Source of the DNA: an uncultured Bdellovibrionales bacterium
GTDB taxonomy: Bacteria > Bdellovibrionota > Bdellovibrionia > Bdellovibrionales > UBA1609
Assembly (NCBI GenBank): GCA_903833275.1
Contig: CAILEP010000006.1
Location: forward strand, 323,652-366,382
Length of the DNA stretch: 42,731 bases
Reading direction: 5' to 3'
Shown here: positions 16,128-24,132 of the stretch, in pieces
How the letters are laid out: every line of letters starts with the position of its first letter
Position numbering within the stretch: position 1 is the stretch's first letter
The notes under the pieces: model-generated
The model's input: only the letters and a program-made list of their open reading frames with translations
Database searches by the model: none
What the model was told of the DNA's origin: nothing
Made by a program: the position numbers and the translations under genes

Positions 16128-16147
16128 GTTTGAGAAGGCAGGTTAGG

Positions 16148-16648
16148 ATGACCGGTTTTCAAGGTCGCGCACACATCAAGATCGACCCAAAAGGGCGCAT
16201 TCATCTGCCCTCTTCATTTGCCGGCGTATTGAAAAAACAAAATCAAATCGTGGTAACGAACTCGGTTTACGGTAGTGAAAAATTTCTTGATTTTTATGCT
16301 CTCTCAGAATGGCAAAAGCTCGAAGCTAAAATTTCGCGATTGCCTCAATTGAAATCAGAGGTTCAAGCCTTTCGCCGGTTCTATCTCTCGAGCGGCGAGG
16401 TCATCGAGCTCGACAGCCAATCGCGTATATTAGTGCCTCAGCACCTGCGTGAGTATGCCCAGCTCGAGGGTGACGCCGTGATGGTGGGCATGGATTCTAA
16501 AATTGAAATTTGGAATAGTAAAAAATGGAATAAACTTTTCGGCGAGATCGCCAACCGCTTCGATCAGGTGCTCTCGGTGATTTCAGATTTGGACGAAACC
16601 TCTACGAATGGTTCTCTTAACACTCCGATAAAGAGAAATAAAAAATGA
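16148..16648 (+). CDS. mraZ: Transcriptional regulator MraZ
   Basis: DNA-binding regulator of the AbrB-like MraZ family, first gene of the division and cell-wall cluster. Two MraZ repeats are seen: GRAHIKIDPKGRIHLPSSF (about 6-24) and EVIELDSQSRILVPQHLREY (about 80-99), each with the strand-turn pattern DxxGR/DSQSR. The 166 residues are slightly longer than the usual 150 because of a polar C-terminal tail. The frame is open upstream to a GTG at 16058, but that stretch is the operator and terminator region. ATG 16148 starts the fold. It overlaps rsmH by four bases. Autoregulation through the three upstream boxes is likely. Confidence 0.93.
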   Translation: MTGFQGRAHIKIDPKGRIHLPSSFAGVLKKQNQIVVTNSVYGSEKFLDFYALSEWQKLEAKISRLPQLKSEVQAFRRFYLSSGEVIELDSQSRILVPQHLREYAQLEGDAVMVGMDSKIEIWNSKKWNKLFGEIANRFDQVLSVISDLDETSTNGSLNTPIKRNKK

Positions 16649-17538
16649 AACGGACCGCCCTTCACACCCCGGTGCTATTAACGCCCTTTCTCGAAATGTT
16701 AGCGCCGCTGCCCGATGAACCCTTTCTTTTTCTAGATGGCACTTTTGGTCGGGGCGGGCACACGCGCGCGATTCTTGATTTTAAAAAGAACTGGCGTGTG
16801 ATGGGCCTCGACTGCGACGAAGAGGCCATTGTTTATGGCCGCGAACAATTTGCTGACGAGGTTAGGGCCGGTCGCCTCGACCTACGTCGAGCGAACTTTA
16901 GCGATTTCGCAGCCGAACTTGCTGGCCAAAAAATTATCGGTGGCCTGCTCGATCTTGGCGTTAGTTCGCCCCAACTCGACGAAGGTCGTAGAGGGTTTAG
17001 TTTTTATCACAACGGCCCGCTCGACATGCGCATGGATCAATCGGCCGAGCTAACGGCGGCGACAATCGTTAACACTTGGACAGAACAAGATTTGAACGAC
17101 GTCTTTCACGAGTTGGGCGAAGTTCGCAGCCCCTTTCGAGTGAGTAAAAGAATCTGCGAGGTTCGGCGCGAAAAGGCTTTCGAAACCACAAGTGATCTCG
17201 CCAAGTTAATTGAGGGGGCCGACGGTTGGCGGCAGAAGGGCTATCACCCGGCCACCAATTACTTCATGGCGCTGAGAATTGCGGTCAACTCTGAATTAAA
17301 AAGAATTGAAAAAGTACTGCCCGATTTCTCGCGCGCCTTAGTTAAAGGCGGCCGTCTTTTCGTGATTACATTTCATTCTCTTGAAGATAGAATTGTAAAG
17401 GTGGCATTTCGGGCTTTGGCCGACGCGGGGGCGGCGGCATTGATAAATAAAAAAGTCGTGCAAGCGACTTGGGAAGAAAAAAAATCGAATCCGCGCGCGC
17501 GAAGTGCCAAAATGCGGGTTCTTGAAGGGGTTTTATGA
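16645..17538 (+). CDS. rsmH: 16S rRNA m4C1402 methyltransferase RsmH
   Basis: Methylates N4 of C1402 in the decoding centre of 16S rRNA using S-adenosylmethionine. The start HTPVLLTPFLEML and the SAM-binding loop DGTFGRGGHT (31-40) are the family signature. Further motifs are LLDLGVSSPQLDEGRRGFSF, the substrate segment AALRIAVNSEL in the form MALRIAVNSEL, and FHSLEDRIVK near the end. The 297 residues are a normal length. It sits between mraZ and ftsL with ATGA overlaps on both sides, the standard arrangement. Confidence 0.96.
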   Translation: MKRTALHTPVLLTPFLEMLAPLPDEPFLFLDGTFGRGGHTRAILDFKKNWRVMGLDCDEEAIVYGREQFADEVRAGRLDLRRANFSDFAAELAGQKIIGGLLDLGVSSPQLDEGRRGFSFYHNGPLDMRMDQSAELTAATIVNTWTEQDLNDVFHELGEVRSPFRVSKRICEVRREKAFETTSDLAKLIEGADGWRQKGYHPATNYFMALRIAVNSELKRIEKVLPDFSRALVKGGRLFVITFHSLEDRIVKVAFRALADAGAAALINKKVVQATWEEKKSNPRARSAKMRVLEGVL

Positions 17539-17834
17539 GTCGCAATCAATTAAATCAACTTTTGCCACTGTTGAGTGTCTCGATCGTTATCATCGCACTC
17601 TTTACATTAGTATTTTTGCAGATGGAAACTCGCCGCATGGGGTACGTTGTGCTCAAGCAAACGCGCGCCTTCAAAAAGCTTGAAGATCAGCAGCGCCTAA
17701 AAACAATGCGTTACTCTCGCATTATGCGCCCCGAGCACGTTCGCGAATTCGCAGTCACTAAATTGACTCTCAATGAAGTGAAGGCCGGTCAAATTATACA
17801 CATGTCGGGCGAAAAAATTGCGCTTCGGCAGTAG
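17535..17834 (+). CDS. ftsL: FtsL-like cell division protein
   Basis: Small bitopic protein of 99 residues: a short cytoplasmic start, one membrane helix (about 9-29), and a periplasmic helix with coiled-coil pattern that ends in a short KAGQIIHMSGEKI-type tail. FtsL proteins share little sequence, so the call rests on size, topology and its place between rsmH and ftsI. In the divisome it links FtsB and FtsQ and activates FtsW-FtsI. Its ATG overlaps the rsmH stop by four bases. Confidence 0.8.
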   Translation: MSRNQLNQLLPLLSVSIVIIALFTLVFLQMETRRMGYVVLKQTRAFKKLEDQQRLKTMRYSRIMRPEHVREFAVTKLTLNEVKAGQIIHMSGEKIALRQ

Positions 17835-17850
17835 CTCTCAGCAATAGAAG

Positions 17851-19821
17851 ATGAAGAAGCAGAACTCGAGACTTATCATTATTTTTATAATCTCACTGGC
17901 GGCTTGGTCGTTGGTAATTCTGCGTGCAGCCCAACTTCAAATTTTGCCTAACTCGCGCTTGGCTGATCTAGAAAAACGCCAATACCGAGCTCTTGTCGAA
18001 TTGCCGGCGCGGCGGGGGCTTATTACCGATCGGCGCGGTAAAGATTTAGCCGTGACAGTGCCGAGCTATTCGGTTTTTGCCGACCCGAGCGAAATTGAGA
18101 GGCCGAAGGCCGTCAGTCGAATTTTGGCTCGTAAGCTGGGCCTCTCGGCTTCGCATATTTATGATAAAATTAGAAACGACGAAAAGCATTTTGCCTGGGT
18201 CAAGCGACATATTTCAAAAGATCTTTCTGATGAGCTGAGAGAGTTGAAAATTCGCGGTCTTGGTACTGTCGAAGAATCTTTGCGCGTTTACCCGAACGAA
18301 CACCTGCTTTCGCAGTCTCTGGGTTTTGTTGGCGAAGAGGGCGGCGGCCTTGAGGGCGTCGAATTAAAATATGACTCAATTCTTAAAGGTCAAAATCGTA
18401 AAGTAAAAATCGAGCGCGATGCTCGCGGTCGGCCGTTGCTCGAAGAGGGGCGAATATTTACCGATGTACCCGCGGGTTACGACTTGCAACTGACCATCGA
18501 TGCCGACCTTCAATACAAACTCGAAAAAGATTTGGCTGACGCGGTCACGCATCATTTGGCCGAATCGGCTATCGGGGTCATTCTCGACGCTCAAACTTCA
18601 GAAGTGCTCGCTATGGCAAACGCGCCCACCTATGACCCCAACCACGCTCATGACTTTGCGCCGAGTTCATTGCGCAATCGAGTTGTCACTGATGCCTTTG
18701 AGCCCGGCAGCACGATTAAGACTTTGCTAATCGCCGGGGCACTTCGTGAAGACACGACAAAGCCCAATAAAAAATATTTCTGTGAGAACGGTGAGTTTAA
18801 GGTTGATGATCGTATTATTCATGAGGCCGATGCCCACCATCACTTTGGTTTTCTTACCACCACTGAAATTCTAATGCACTCGTCTAATATTGGCGTCACT
18901 AAAATCGCTTTCGAATTGGGCGACGAGCGCGTGCGAAAAATATTTTCAGATTTTGGTTTAGGTGATCGTCTGGGCATTGATTTGCCGGGTGAATCACGTG
19001 GGGTCCTTCAGGCCACGCCATGGCGTCACCACTTGCTATCGAATATTTCATTTGGCCATGGCCTAACGGTGACTCCACTGCAAATTGCTGCAGCTTACGC
19101 GGCGATTGCCAATGGCGGGGTGTTGCGCGCCCCTTACCTCGTAAAGTCGATGAGCAATCAAGAGCTTGGTGAGCGCAAAGAATTCTCACCTCGCGATATC
19201 CGTCGCGTGTTGACTCCTGAACAGGCGGCCACCATGCGAATCATGTTGAACGCGGTGACCTCCGAAGCGGGTACAGGATTTTCAGCTCGCGTCGCGGGTT
19301 ACCCAGTCGCTGGTAAAACGGGCACCGCACAAAAAATTCAAGTTGGTCACGGTTATGCCAAGGGCCAGTACATCTCTAGTTTTGCTGGGTTCATACCAGC
19401 TAACGACCCAAAGTATGTGATCTATGTTGCGATCGATAACCCACGCAATCAGTATTACGGGTCAGAAGTAGCCGCACCGTTGTTTGCGAAAATTGCGAGC
19501 TACGCCGTTCGCCAGGCGGGTCTTGCGCCAGTTATTTTAACCGACAAGAGCGTGATTAAAAATAAACCGCCTGAAACTGAGTCGGTTACGCGTGAGAAAT
19601 CTATAGCCAAGATTAGAGAGATGGCGCGAGTTTTAACTGACGATGAACAAAATTTAACTCCGAATTTCAATGGGCTCACCCTTCGTGAAGTTTTTAATCG
19701 CGTGCGGGGCACGCCGATTCGTGTTGAGACTTCAGGTCGTGGGGTTGTGTCTTTGACCTTTCCGCCCCCTGGCGAGCCCTTGCCGCCCAATAAAACAGTG
19801 CGCGTCTATTTGGGCCAATAA
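17851..19821 (+). CDS. ftsI: Septal peptidoglycan transpeptidase FtsI (PBP3) with PASTA domain
   Basis: Class B penicillin-binding protein that cross-links peptidoglycan at the division site. One N-terminal membrane helix (about 8-27), a pedestal domain (about 45-200, RRGLITDRRGKDLA), then the transpeptidase with Ser287-Thr-Ile-Lys290 (FEPGSTIK), Ser344-Ser-Asn346 and Lys489-Thr-Gly491. A C-terminal PASTA domain (about 600-656, NFNGLTLREV) is present, which E. coli FtsI lacks but Gram-positive and delta-type proteins often have. The 656 residues fit. AGAAG just before the ATG is a weak ribosome site; coupling to ftsL 16 bases upstream probably helps. Confidence 0.95.
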   Translation: MKKQNSRLIIIFIISLAAWSLVILRAAQLQILPNSRLADLEKRQYRALVELPARRGLITDRRGKDLAVTVPSYSVFADPSEIERPKAVSRILARKLGLSASHIYDKIRNDEKHFAWVKRHISKDLSDELRELKIRGLGTVEESLRVYPNEHLLSQSLGFVGEEGGGLEGVELKYDSILKGQNRKVKIERDARGRPLLEEGRIFTDVPAGYDLQLTIDADLQYKLEKDLADAVTHHLAESAIGVILDAQTSEVLAMANAPTYDPNHAHDFAPSSLRNRVVTDAFEPGSTIKTLLIAGALREDTTKPNKKYFCENGEFKVDDRIIHEADAHHHFGFLTTTEILMHSSNIGVTKIAFELGDERVRKIFSDFGLGDRLGIDLPGESRGVLQATPWRHHLLSNISFGHGLTVTPLQIAAAYAAIANGGVLRAPYLVKSMSNQELGERKEFSPRDIRRVLTPEQAATMRIMLNAVTSEAGTGFSARVAGYPVAGKTGTAQKIQVGHGYAKGQYISSFAGFIPANDPKYVIYVAIDNPRNQYYGSEVAAPLFAKIASYAVRQAGLAPVILTDKSVIKNKPPETESVTREKSIAKIREMARVLTDDEQNLTPNFNGLTLREVFNRVRGTPIRVETSGRGVVSLTFPPPGEPLPPNKTVRVYLGQ

Positions 19822-20820
19822 ATGATCACCAAAATAATTGGGTTCTTTATTTTTTTTGTCGCGTTGAGCGCCTTTGCGCAGAGCGAACCGTCAGACGAGG
19901 GTGACCCATTAGATGACCCGCTCAATGATTCGTCACCGGTCGCCTCGAGCGGAGGTTATCTATCGTCGTTCGAAAATAAATATCCAACCGAGCCAGGTCG
20001 GGCGCGCAATGGTTGGATGCCTGTAGTTTCGTTCATCTTGCCGGGGTTCGATCAAATAATTCAGGGGCAGTATGGGGCGGGGTTTACTTACGCTGGTTAT
20101 GGATTGTTTGGCCTAAGCCTTTCATCTTCTGTGCGAGACAAAGCGACGACCCCGGGGCAGGCTGATATTTCATCTCGTAATAATGTAAAGCGCCAAATTT
20201 TATTGGGCGATCAAATGTACGAAATGGCCGGTGCCATGAGCGCCTTTCAGTCGTATCACTCAATCATTGATGTTTATCGAAAGTCGGGCACGGGTTATAC
20301 ATTTATTACCAACGACGACACCTCACTCGATTTGATTTTGGCGCCGCTTCATTTTCAATTCTTAACCAAAGTCACAACTTGGTTGCCACTTGCCGGTTTG
20401 CTCGCCGGGGTATTGGCCGTTCAACACAATCCGATGGCCGCAAATTATTTAGATGCCACCGACGCGGGTTACCTCAGCGCCTTTTCAGTTCAAGCCGGAG
20501 TCGCCGAAGAAAGCCTCTTGCGCGGCGCCTTCATGCCGTCACTTCGTCAATGGTGGGGTAGTGATTTTTGGTCGAACACCACTCAGGCCACGGCATTTGC
20601 GGCCCTTCACATTTCGAGTCAAAACCCGGTGCCCTTGCCGCAGCTGGCTCTCGGTTGGTATCTTGGTTGGCTGACCCAGCGCAATGGCTACAGCATTCGT
20701 GAATCAATTTTTATTCATGCTTGGTGGGATGTGATTGCTTTTACCGCGACCTATCTCGATCAATCAAATTACGATCGTGCCACCAACATATATATGCCAG
20801 TGGTTGACGCTCGCTTTTAG
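19822..20820 (+). CDS. CPBP-family intramembrane metalloprotease, last gene of the first division block
   Basis: Membrane protein of the CPBP/Abi (Rce1-like) protease family. The family motifs are present in the last third: Glu229-Glu230 and Arg234 (AEESLLRGAF), His263 (FAALHI) and His299/Asp303 (HAWWD). The N-terminus has a signal peptide ending near FAQS and an acidic Asp/Pro/Ser linker, then several membrane segments. Its ATG starts on the base after the ftsI stop, so it is made with the divisome genes. CPBP proteins are not normal members of this cluster, and the substrate is unknown. It overlaps the convergent gene by four bases. Confidence 0.85.
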   Translation: MITKIIGFFIFFVALSAFAQSEPSDEGDPLDDPLNDSSPVASSGGYLSSFENKYPTEPGRARNGWMPVVSFILPGFDQIIQGQYGAGFTYAGYGLFGLSLSSSVRDKATTPGQADISSRNNVKRQILLGDQMYEMAGAMSAFQSYHSIIDVYRKSGTGYTFITNDDTSLDLILAPLHFQFLTKVTTWLPLAGLLAGVLAVQHNPMAANYLDATDAGYLSAFSVQAGVAEESLLRGAFMPSLRQWWGSDFWSNTTQATAFAALHISSQNPVPLPQLALGWYLGWLTQRNGYSIRESIFIHAWWDVIAFTATYLDQSNYDRATNIYMPVVDARF

Positions 20821-21290
20821 TCGCCTTCTACGAAAGAAACTTCAAATTGAAAAGGTGAATTTTCGTCCAGCCGAGAGGCATCAATTGTAATTCGACGCGT
20901 TTCAACTTGTTGAAGTTTGCGACGTACAGCAATCTGGGTCGCTGGTATGGGCGACATTTCAATTACAACGGTATTTGAGCGGCGGACTTTTTCAGTTATA
21001 AATTTTTTCACGCTCTTTGCGGAAACTTCGAATCTTGAAATCACATCAATATCGCAGCTGCCATTTAGCACGGTTTCTTCGAAGTCGTCCGTCGAACACT
21101 CGATTGAACCAAAAGCAAGCTCAGTAGAATCGGCTTGTCTCGTTTGGAGGGCTGCGAACATTTTGAGCACGGTGGTTTGATTTTCCGAAACGACATCTCT
21201 AAGATTTTTTATTTTGTTCGGAGCCACATCCGATTTAGCTGAAGCGGTCGTCGCGGCGAGAAGTAAAAGTGTAAAAATAAAACGTTTCAT
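20817..21290 (-). CDS. Small secreted protein of unknown function
   Basis: A 157-residue protein with a clear signal peptide (MKRFIFTLLLLAATTASA, cleavage after about 18), so periplasmic or outer-membrane located. The mature part is charged, with two cysteines in the middle (IECSTDD and GSCDIDV) that could form a disulfide. I do not recognise a family. It lies downstream of the sigma-54 activator, separated by 127 bases that hold a long hairpin, so the two may be separately expressed. The stop overlaps the CPBP gene's stop. Confidence 0.65.
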   Translation of the reverse strand: MKRFIFTLLLLAATTASAKSDVAPNKIKNLRDVVSENQTTVLKMFAALQTRQADSTELAFGSIECSTDDFEETVLNGSCDIDVISRFEVSAKSVKKFITEKVRRSNTVVIEMSPIPATQIAVRRKLQQVETRRITIDASRLDENSPFQFEVSFVEGD

Positions 21291-21332
21291 AATAATTTAA
21301 CCTAATGGGGGCTCACCCCGCAGTGACAGTCA

Positions 21333-21396
21333 GGCATTACTTTTCGTGTCGGGCGATCTAACAAAATCGCCGGACACTTTTACGAAAAGTAATGCC
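21333..21396. repeat. Long imperfect hairpin, possible interspersed repeat
   Basis: GGCATTACTTTTCGT (21333-21347) is a perfect inverted copy of 21382-21396. Inside it, 48-50 pairs with 73-75 and GGCGAT (21352-21357) pairs with ATCGCC (21366-21371), with a six-base bulge at 21376-21381. A second small hairpin, GGGG-CTCA-CCCC, follows at 21307-21319. No T run follows the stem on the minus strand, so it is not a plain intrinsic terminator. It sits just downstream of the sigma-54 activator gene. Confidence 0.65.
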
Positions 21397-21417
21397 GTAC
21401 CTTTTACGCAGTACGTT

Positions 21418-22467
21418 TTACTCTTTGGTTCGAGAATGAACAGCGTACTTATCAAATTCGCCATACTCATGAAGCTTGTTATAAAGCGTCTTAATCGTGA
21501 TCCCGAGTGCGTTGGCGGCTTGGGTCTTGTTGCCTTCGAAATAATTCAAAGCCTTCAAGATGTAGCGCTTTTCTAGCTCATGAATCGATAGAGTTGGGTC
21601 ATAATCTTCGATGATGGCTTTGTACTCAGGGTTACGAATCGTCTCAGGCAAATCATTCGGCATGATCATGTGGCCGTCTGACAAGATCTGTAGACGCTCG
21701 CAAGTGTTTTGCAACTCACGAATGTTACCTGGCCAGTCATACTTCATCATAATTTTCATTGATTCTTCGTTCATCTGGCGACCGCGGCCAAGGATGCCGT
21801 TTGTTCCGGTAGCAAGAAAATGTTCGACCAGAAGTACGATGTCTTCTTTACGACGACGAAGGGGCGGAGTCTGAACCATAATCGTGTTGATGCGATAAAA
21901 AAGATCTTCGCGAAAGTTACCGCGTACGACTTCTTTTTCAAGTTCGCGGTTCGTTGCTGAAACTAAACGAATATCAACTTTAACTGGGTCTTTGCCACCG
22001 ACGCGATAAATTTCGCCTTCTTGCAAGAAGCGCAAAAGTTTCGATTGAATGCCAGGAGACAATTCGCCGATCTCGTCTAAAAAGAGAGTTCCGCCGTTTG
22101 CAACTTCAGCTAAACCGATCTTTCGGGCGTAGGCGCCGGTGAAAGCACCGCGCTCATGGCCGAAAAGTTCTGATTCAAGGAGTGTTTCGCGAAGTGCGCC
22201 GCAGTTAATCGCGACGAAAGGCTTGTCTCTGCGATTCGAATTCTTGTGGATCTGTTGGGCAATCAATTCTTTGCCAGTGCCAGACTCACCAAGAATGAGT
22301 ACAGTTGCATGTGACGGTGCCACACGCTCGACCATACGCATCAGTTGTCTCATGATCTCTGATTTGTAAACGATCGGACTGTTCTCTAAAATCTTAGCTT
22401 GGGGCACAAGCGTCTGACTTTGTTCGCTAGAAGACGGTAAAAATGAAGAGCTATCAAATTCCGACAT
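21418..22467 (-). CDS. Stand-alone sigma-54-dependent transcriptional activator
   Basis: Enhancer-binding protein that remodels sigma-54 RNA polymerase with ATP. The AAA+ domain shows Walker A GESGTGKE (60-67), the sigma-54 contact loop GAFTGA (107-112), Walker B LFLDE (128-132) and an arginine-finger region. A Fis-type helix-turn-helix closes the protein (NKTQAANALGITIKTLYNKL). The N-terminus is only about 25 residues of polar sequence, so there is no receiver, GAF or PAS domain to sense a signal. The frame is open to 22533, but GAGAGG eight bases before the ATG at 22467 sets the start. It splits the division cluster and is divergent from xerC. Confidence 0.92.
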   Translation of the reverse strand: MSEFDSSSFLPSSSEQSQTLVPQAKILENSPIVYKSEIMRQLMRMVERVAPSHATVLILGESGTGKELIAQQIHKNSNRRDKPFVAINCGALRETLLESELFGHERGAFTGAYARKIGLAEVANGGTLFLDEIGELSPGIQSKLLRFLQEGEIYRVGGKDPVKVDIRLVSATNRELEKEVVRGNFREDLFYRINTIMVQTPPLRRRKEDIVLLVEHFLATGTNGILGRGRQMNEESMKIMMKYDWPGNIRELQNTCERLQILSDGHMIMPNDLPETIRNPEYKAIIEDYDPTLSIHELEKRYILKALNYFEGNKTQAANALGITIKTLYNKLHEYGEFDKYAVHSRTKE

Positions 22468-22529
22468 ACGTACAACCTCTCTTTTACGCGGTTCATGCTT
22501 TCGCGATGCGCCGCAGTGTTTCCCATGAC

Positions 22530-22562
22530 GCACTGTATAACAAACATTTGAAAACAGTGCAA
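22530..22562 (-). promoter_or_regulatory. Predicted promoter of the sigma-54 activator with overlapping dyad operator
   Basis: On the minus strand TTGCAC (22562-22557) and TATACA (22539-22534) are 17 bases apart. A perfect inverted repeat, GCACTGT at 22530-22536 and ACAGTGC at 22554-22560, overlaps both elements, so a dimeric repressor bound there would cover the promoter. Confidence 0.5.
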
Positions 22563-22600
22563 CTTTATTTTCTTTTGTTCATCATTTGGTGGGCCAATTA

Positions 22601-23551
22601 ATGTCACCACGTAAAGAACAAAAATTGGCAGAAGCTGCAGCTAACTACTTGAATTATCAAGAACTAGCTCGATCTGCCAGTCACTTAACATCCAAATCTT
22701 ATGCCAACGATATCAACCAATTTTTACAGCCTTTGCACCTAGGTAAGATAATTTACCAAAGCCAAAAATGGGGCCCCCAAAAGCCGTTTGGGCCGCCGAT
22801 TTCACTCGAACTTCTGCGTACTTTGCTGCGAAAGGCTCAGAACCTTTGGGCGGGCCTAAGCCCGGCCTCTCGCAACCGAAAGTCGGCTTGCCTCAAGAGC
22901 TTTTTCAAATGGCTTTTGAACGAAGAAATTATCTCTGAAGATTTGGCGGCGCAGGTGGTTTGCCCAAGGGTGCCGGTCAAAGTTCCGCATTTTCTCTCGC
23001 TTGATGAGGCGCTGGCGCTCGTTCAATCCCTTGCAAAGAGCGAGAAGCCCGAGCGTGATCGAGATCTCGCGCTCATTTTGTTGCTATACGGGGCGGGTTT
23101 GCGCGTTAGTGAGGCGAGCCACCTTAAGTGGGCCGACGTCGACCTCAAAGAACGTCTGATTCGAGTCAATGGTAAGGGTGGTAAAGAGCGAGTTGTTGCA
23201 CTGGTGCGACTGTTGGTTGATGCGCTCGCAAAATTGCAGAAAAACTCGCTAGGCAAAACGCGATTTGTGTTTGGCGAAGAGGCTCTCGACACTCGCAAGG
23301 CCTACGAAATCGTCAAGCACGCCGGGGTTTCGGCGCAGCTGCTCAAGCCGCTTCACCCGCACGCACTTCGCCACAGTTTTGCGACTCATCTTCTCTCAAG
23401 CGGAACCGATTTGCGCGTGCTTCAAGAGCTGCTCGGCCACGAATCGTTGGTGGCGACGCAAAAATATTTGCACTTGAGTATTGAAAGTCTCTCGCGCACC
23501 ATAGAGGCGAACCACCCAATGGGCTCGAGCAGAAAAATAAAAACGCCATGA
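22601..23551 (+). CDS. xerC: Xer-type tyrosine recombinase (XerC/XerD)
   Basis: Site-specific recombinase that resolves chromosome dimers at dif in most bacteria. An N-terminal core-binding domain (about 10-115) is followed by the catalytic domain with all six residues at XerD spacing: Arg168 (GAGLRVSEA), Lys192 (GKGGKER), His254 and Arg257 (HPHALRHSF), His280 (LLGHES) and the nucleophile Tyr289. It could equally be XerD or a sole Xer, since only the class is sure. ATG 22601 is preferred over TTG 22586 because GGTGGG precedes it. It opens the second cell-wall block and overlaps gmhB by four bases. Confidence 0.9.
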   Translation: MSPRKEQKLAEAAANYLNYQELARSASHLTSKSYANDINQFLQPLHLGKIIYQSQKWGPQKPFGPPISLELLRTLLRKAQNLWAGLSPASRNRKSACLKSFFKWLLNEEIISEDLAAQVVCPRVPVKVPHFLSLDEALALVQSLAKSEKPERDRDLALILLLYGAGLRVSEASHLKWADVDLKERLIRVNGKGGKERVVALVRLLVDALAKLQKNSLGKTRFVFGEEALDTRKAYEIVKHAGVSAQLLKPLHPHALRHSFATHLLSSGTDLRVLQELLGHESLVATQKYLHLSIESLSRTIEANHPMGSSRKIKTP

Positions 23552-24132
23552 ATGCAAAAAAAGCTTCAACTCTGCCAAATGATCTCGTACCGCATCCACG
23601 AGCTGTCTTCTTTGATCGCGACGGCACGTTGATAGTTGATAAAGTTTATTTAAATGACCCTGATCAAATTGAGTATTTGCCGGGTGTCTTTGAGGCCCTG
23701 CGCTCACTCAGAGATGTTGGGTTTGTATTTTTCGTCGTCACCAATCAATCAGGTGTCCCACGGGGGCTCGTTCAGCCCAAAAATTTGATCGAAATTCACC
23801 GCCGCATGCGAGCCGCGTTCGCCGAACATGGCGTTGATTTGGCTGATTTCTACTATGCCCCCTACCACACAGATCATGATCACCCTTATCGTAAGCCCAA
23901 CCCTGGTATGCTTTTGCAGGCGGCGCAAGAGTATCGCGTCGATTTAGGTCGAAGTTGGATGATTGGCGACCGGATGACCGATGTTGAGGCTGGGCATCGA
24001 GCCGGCGCGCGTACGGTTTTAGTAAATTCGTCTGAAAAACCCGAAAAGTCGCAATATGCAGCTCCCGATTTTGTCTGTGCCTCTATCGTCGATGTGGCAA
24101 AGATGATTCTGTCGCAAGAGAGCGCCATTTGA
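23548..24132 (+). CDS. gmhB: HAD-IIIA phosphatase, GmhB-like (heptose 1,7-bisphosphate phosphatase)
   Basis: HAD phosphatase of 194 residues. The nucleophile Asp23 and Asp25 sit in FFDRDGTL, motif II in VVTNQSG and the metal-binding motif in MIGDRMTDVEAG. The family member GmhB removes the C7 phosphate of heptose bisphosphate for the lipopolysaccharide core. The loop that normally holds zinc through Cys and His residues reads YYAPYHTDHDHPYRKP here, with no cysteines, so zinc is probably absent and substrate choice may differ (histidinol-phosphatase and related sugar phosphatases are close relatives). It overlaps both xerC and murE by four bases. Confidence 0.8.
   Translation: MNAKKASTLPNDLVPHPRAVFFDRDGTLIVDKVYLNDPDQIEYLPGVFEALRSLRDVGFVFFVVTNQSGVPRGLVQPKNLIEIHRRMRAAFAEHGVDLADFYYAPYHTDHDHPYRKPNPGMLLQAAQEYRVDLGRSWMIGDRMTDVEAGHRAGARTVLVNSSEKPEKSQYAAPDFVCASIVDVAKMILSQESAI

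Noticed and set aside
16058-16147. In-frame GTG that would lengthen MraZ by 30 residues
   Set aside because: The stretch is operator and terminator DNA, and the MraZ fold begins at ATG 16148.
22601-23551. Integrase of a mobile island
   Set aside because: Length and residue spacing match housekeeping XerC/XerD, it overlaps a metabolic gene, and there are no attachment repeats or phage genes nearby.
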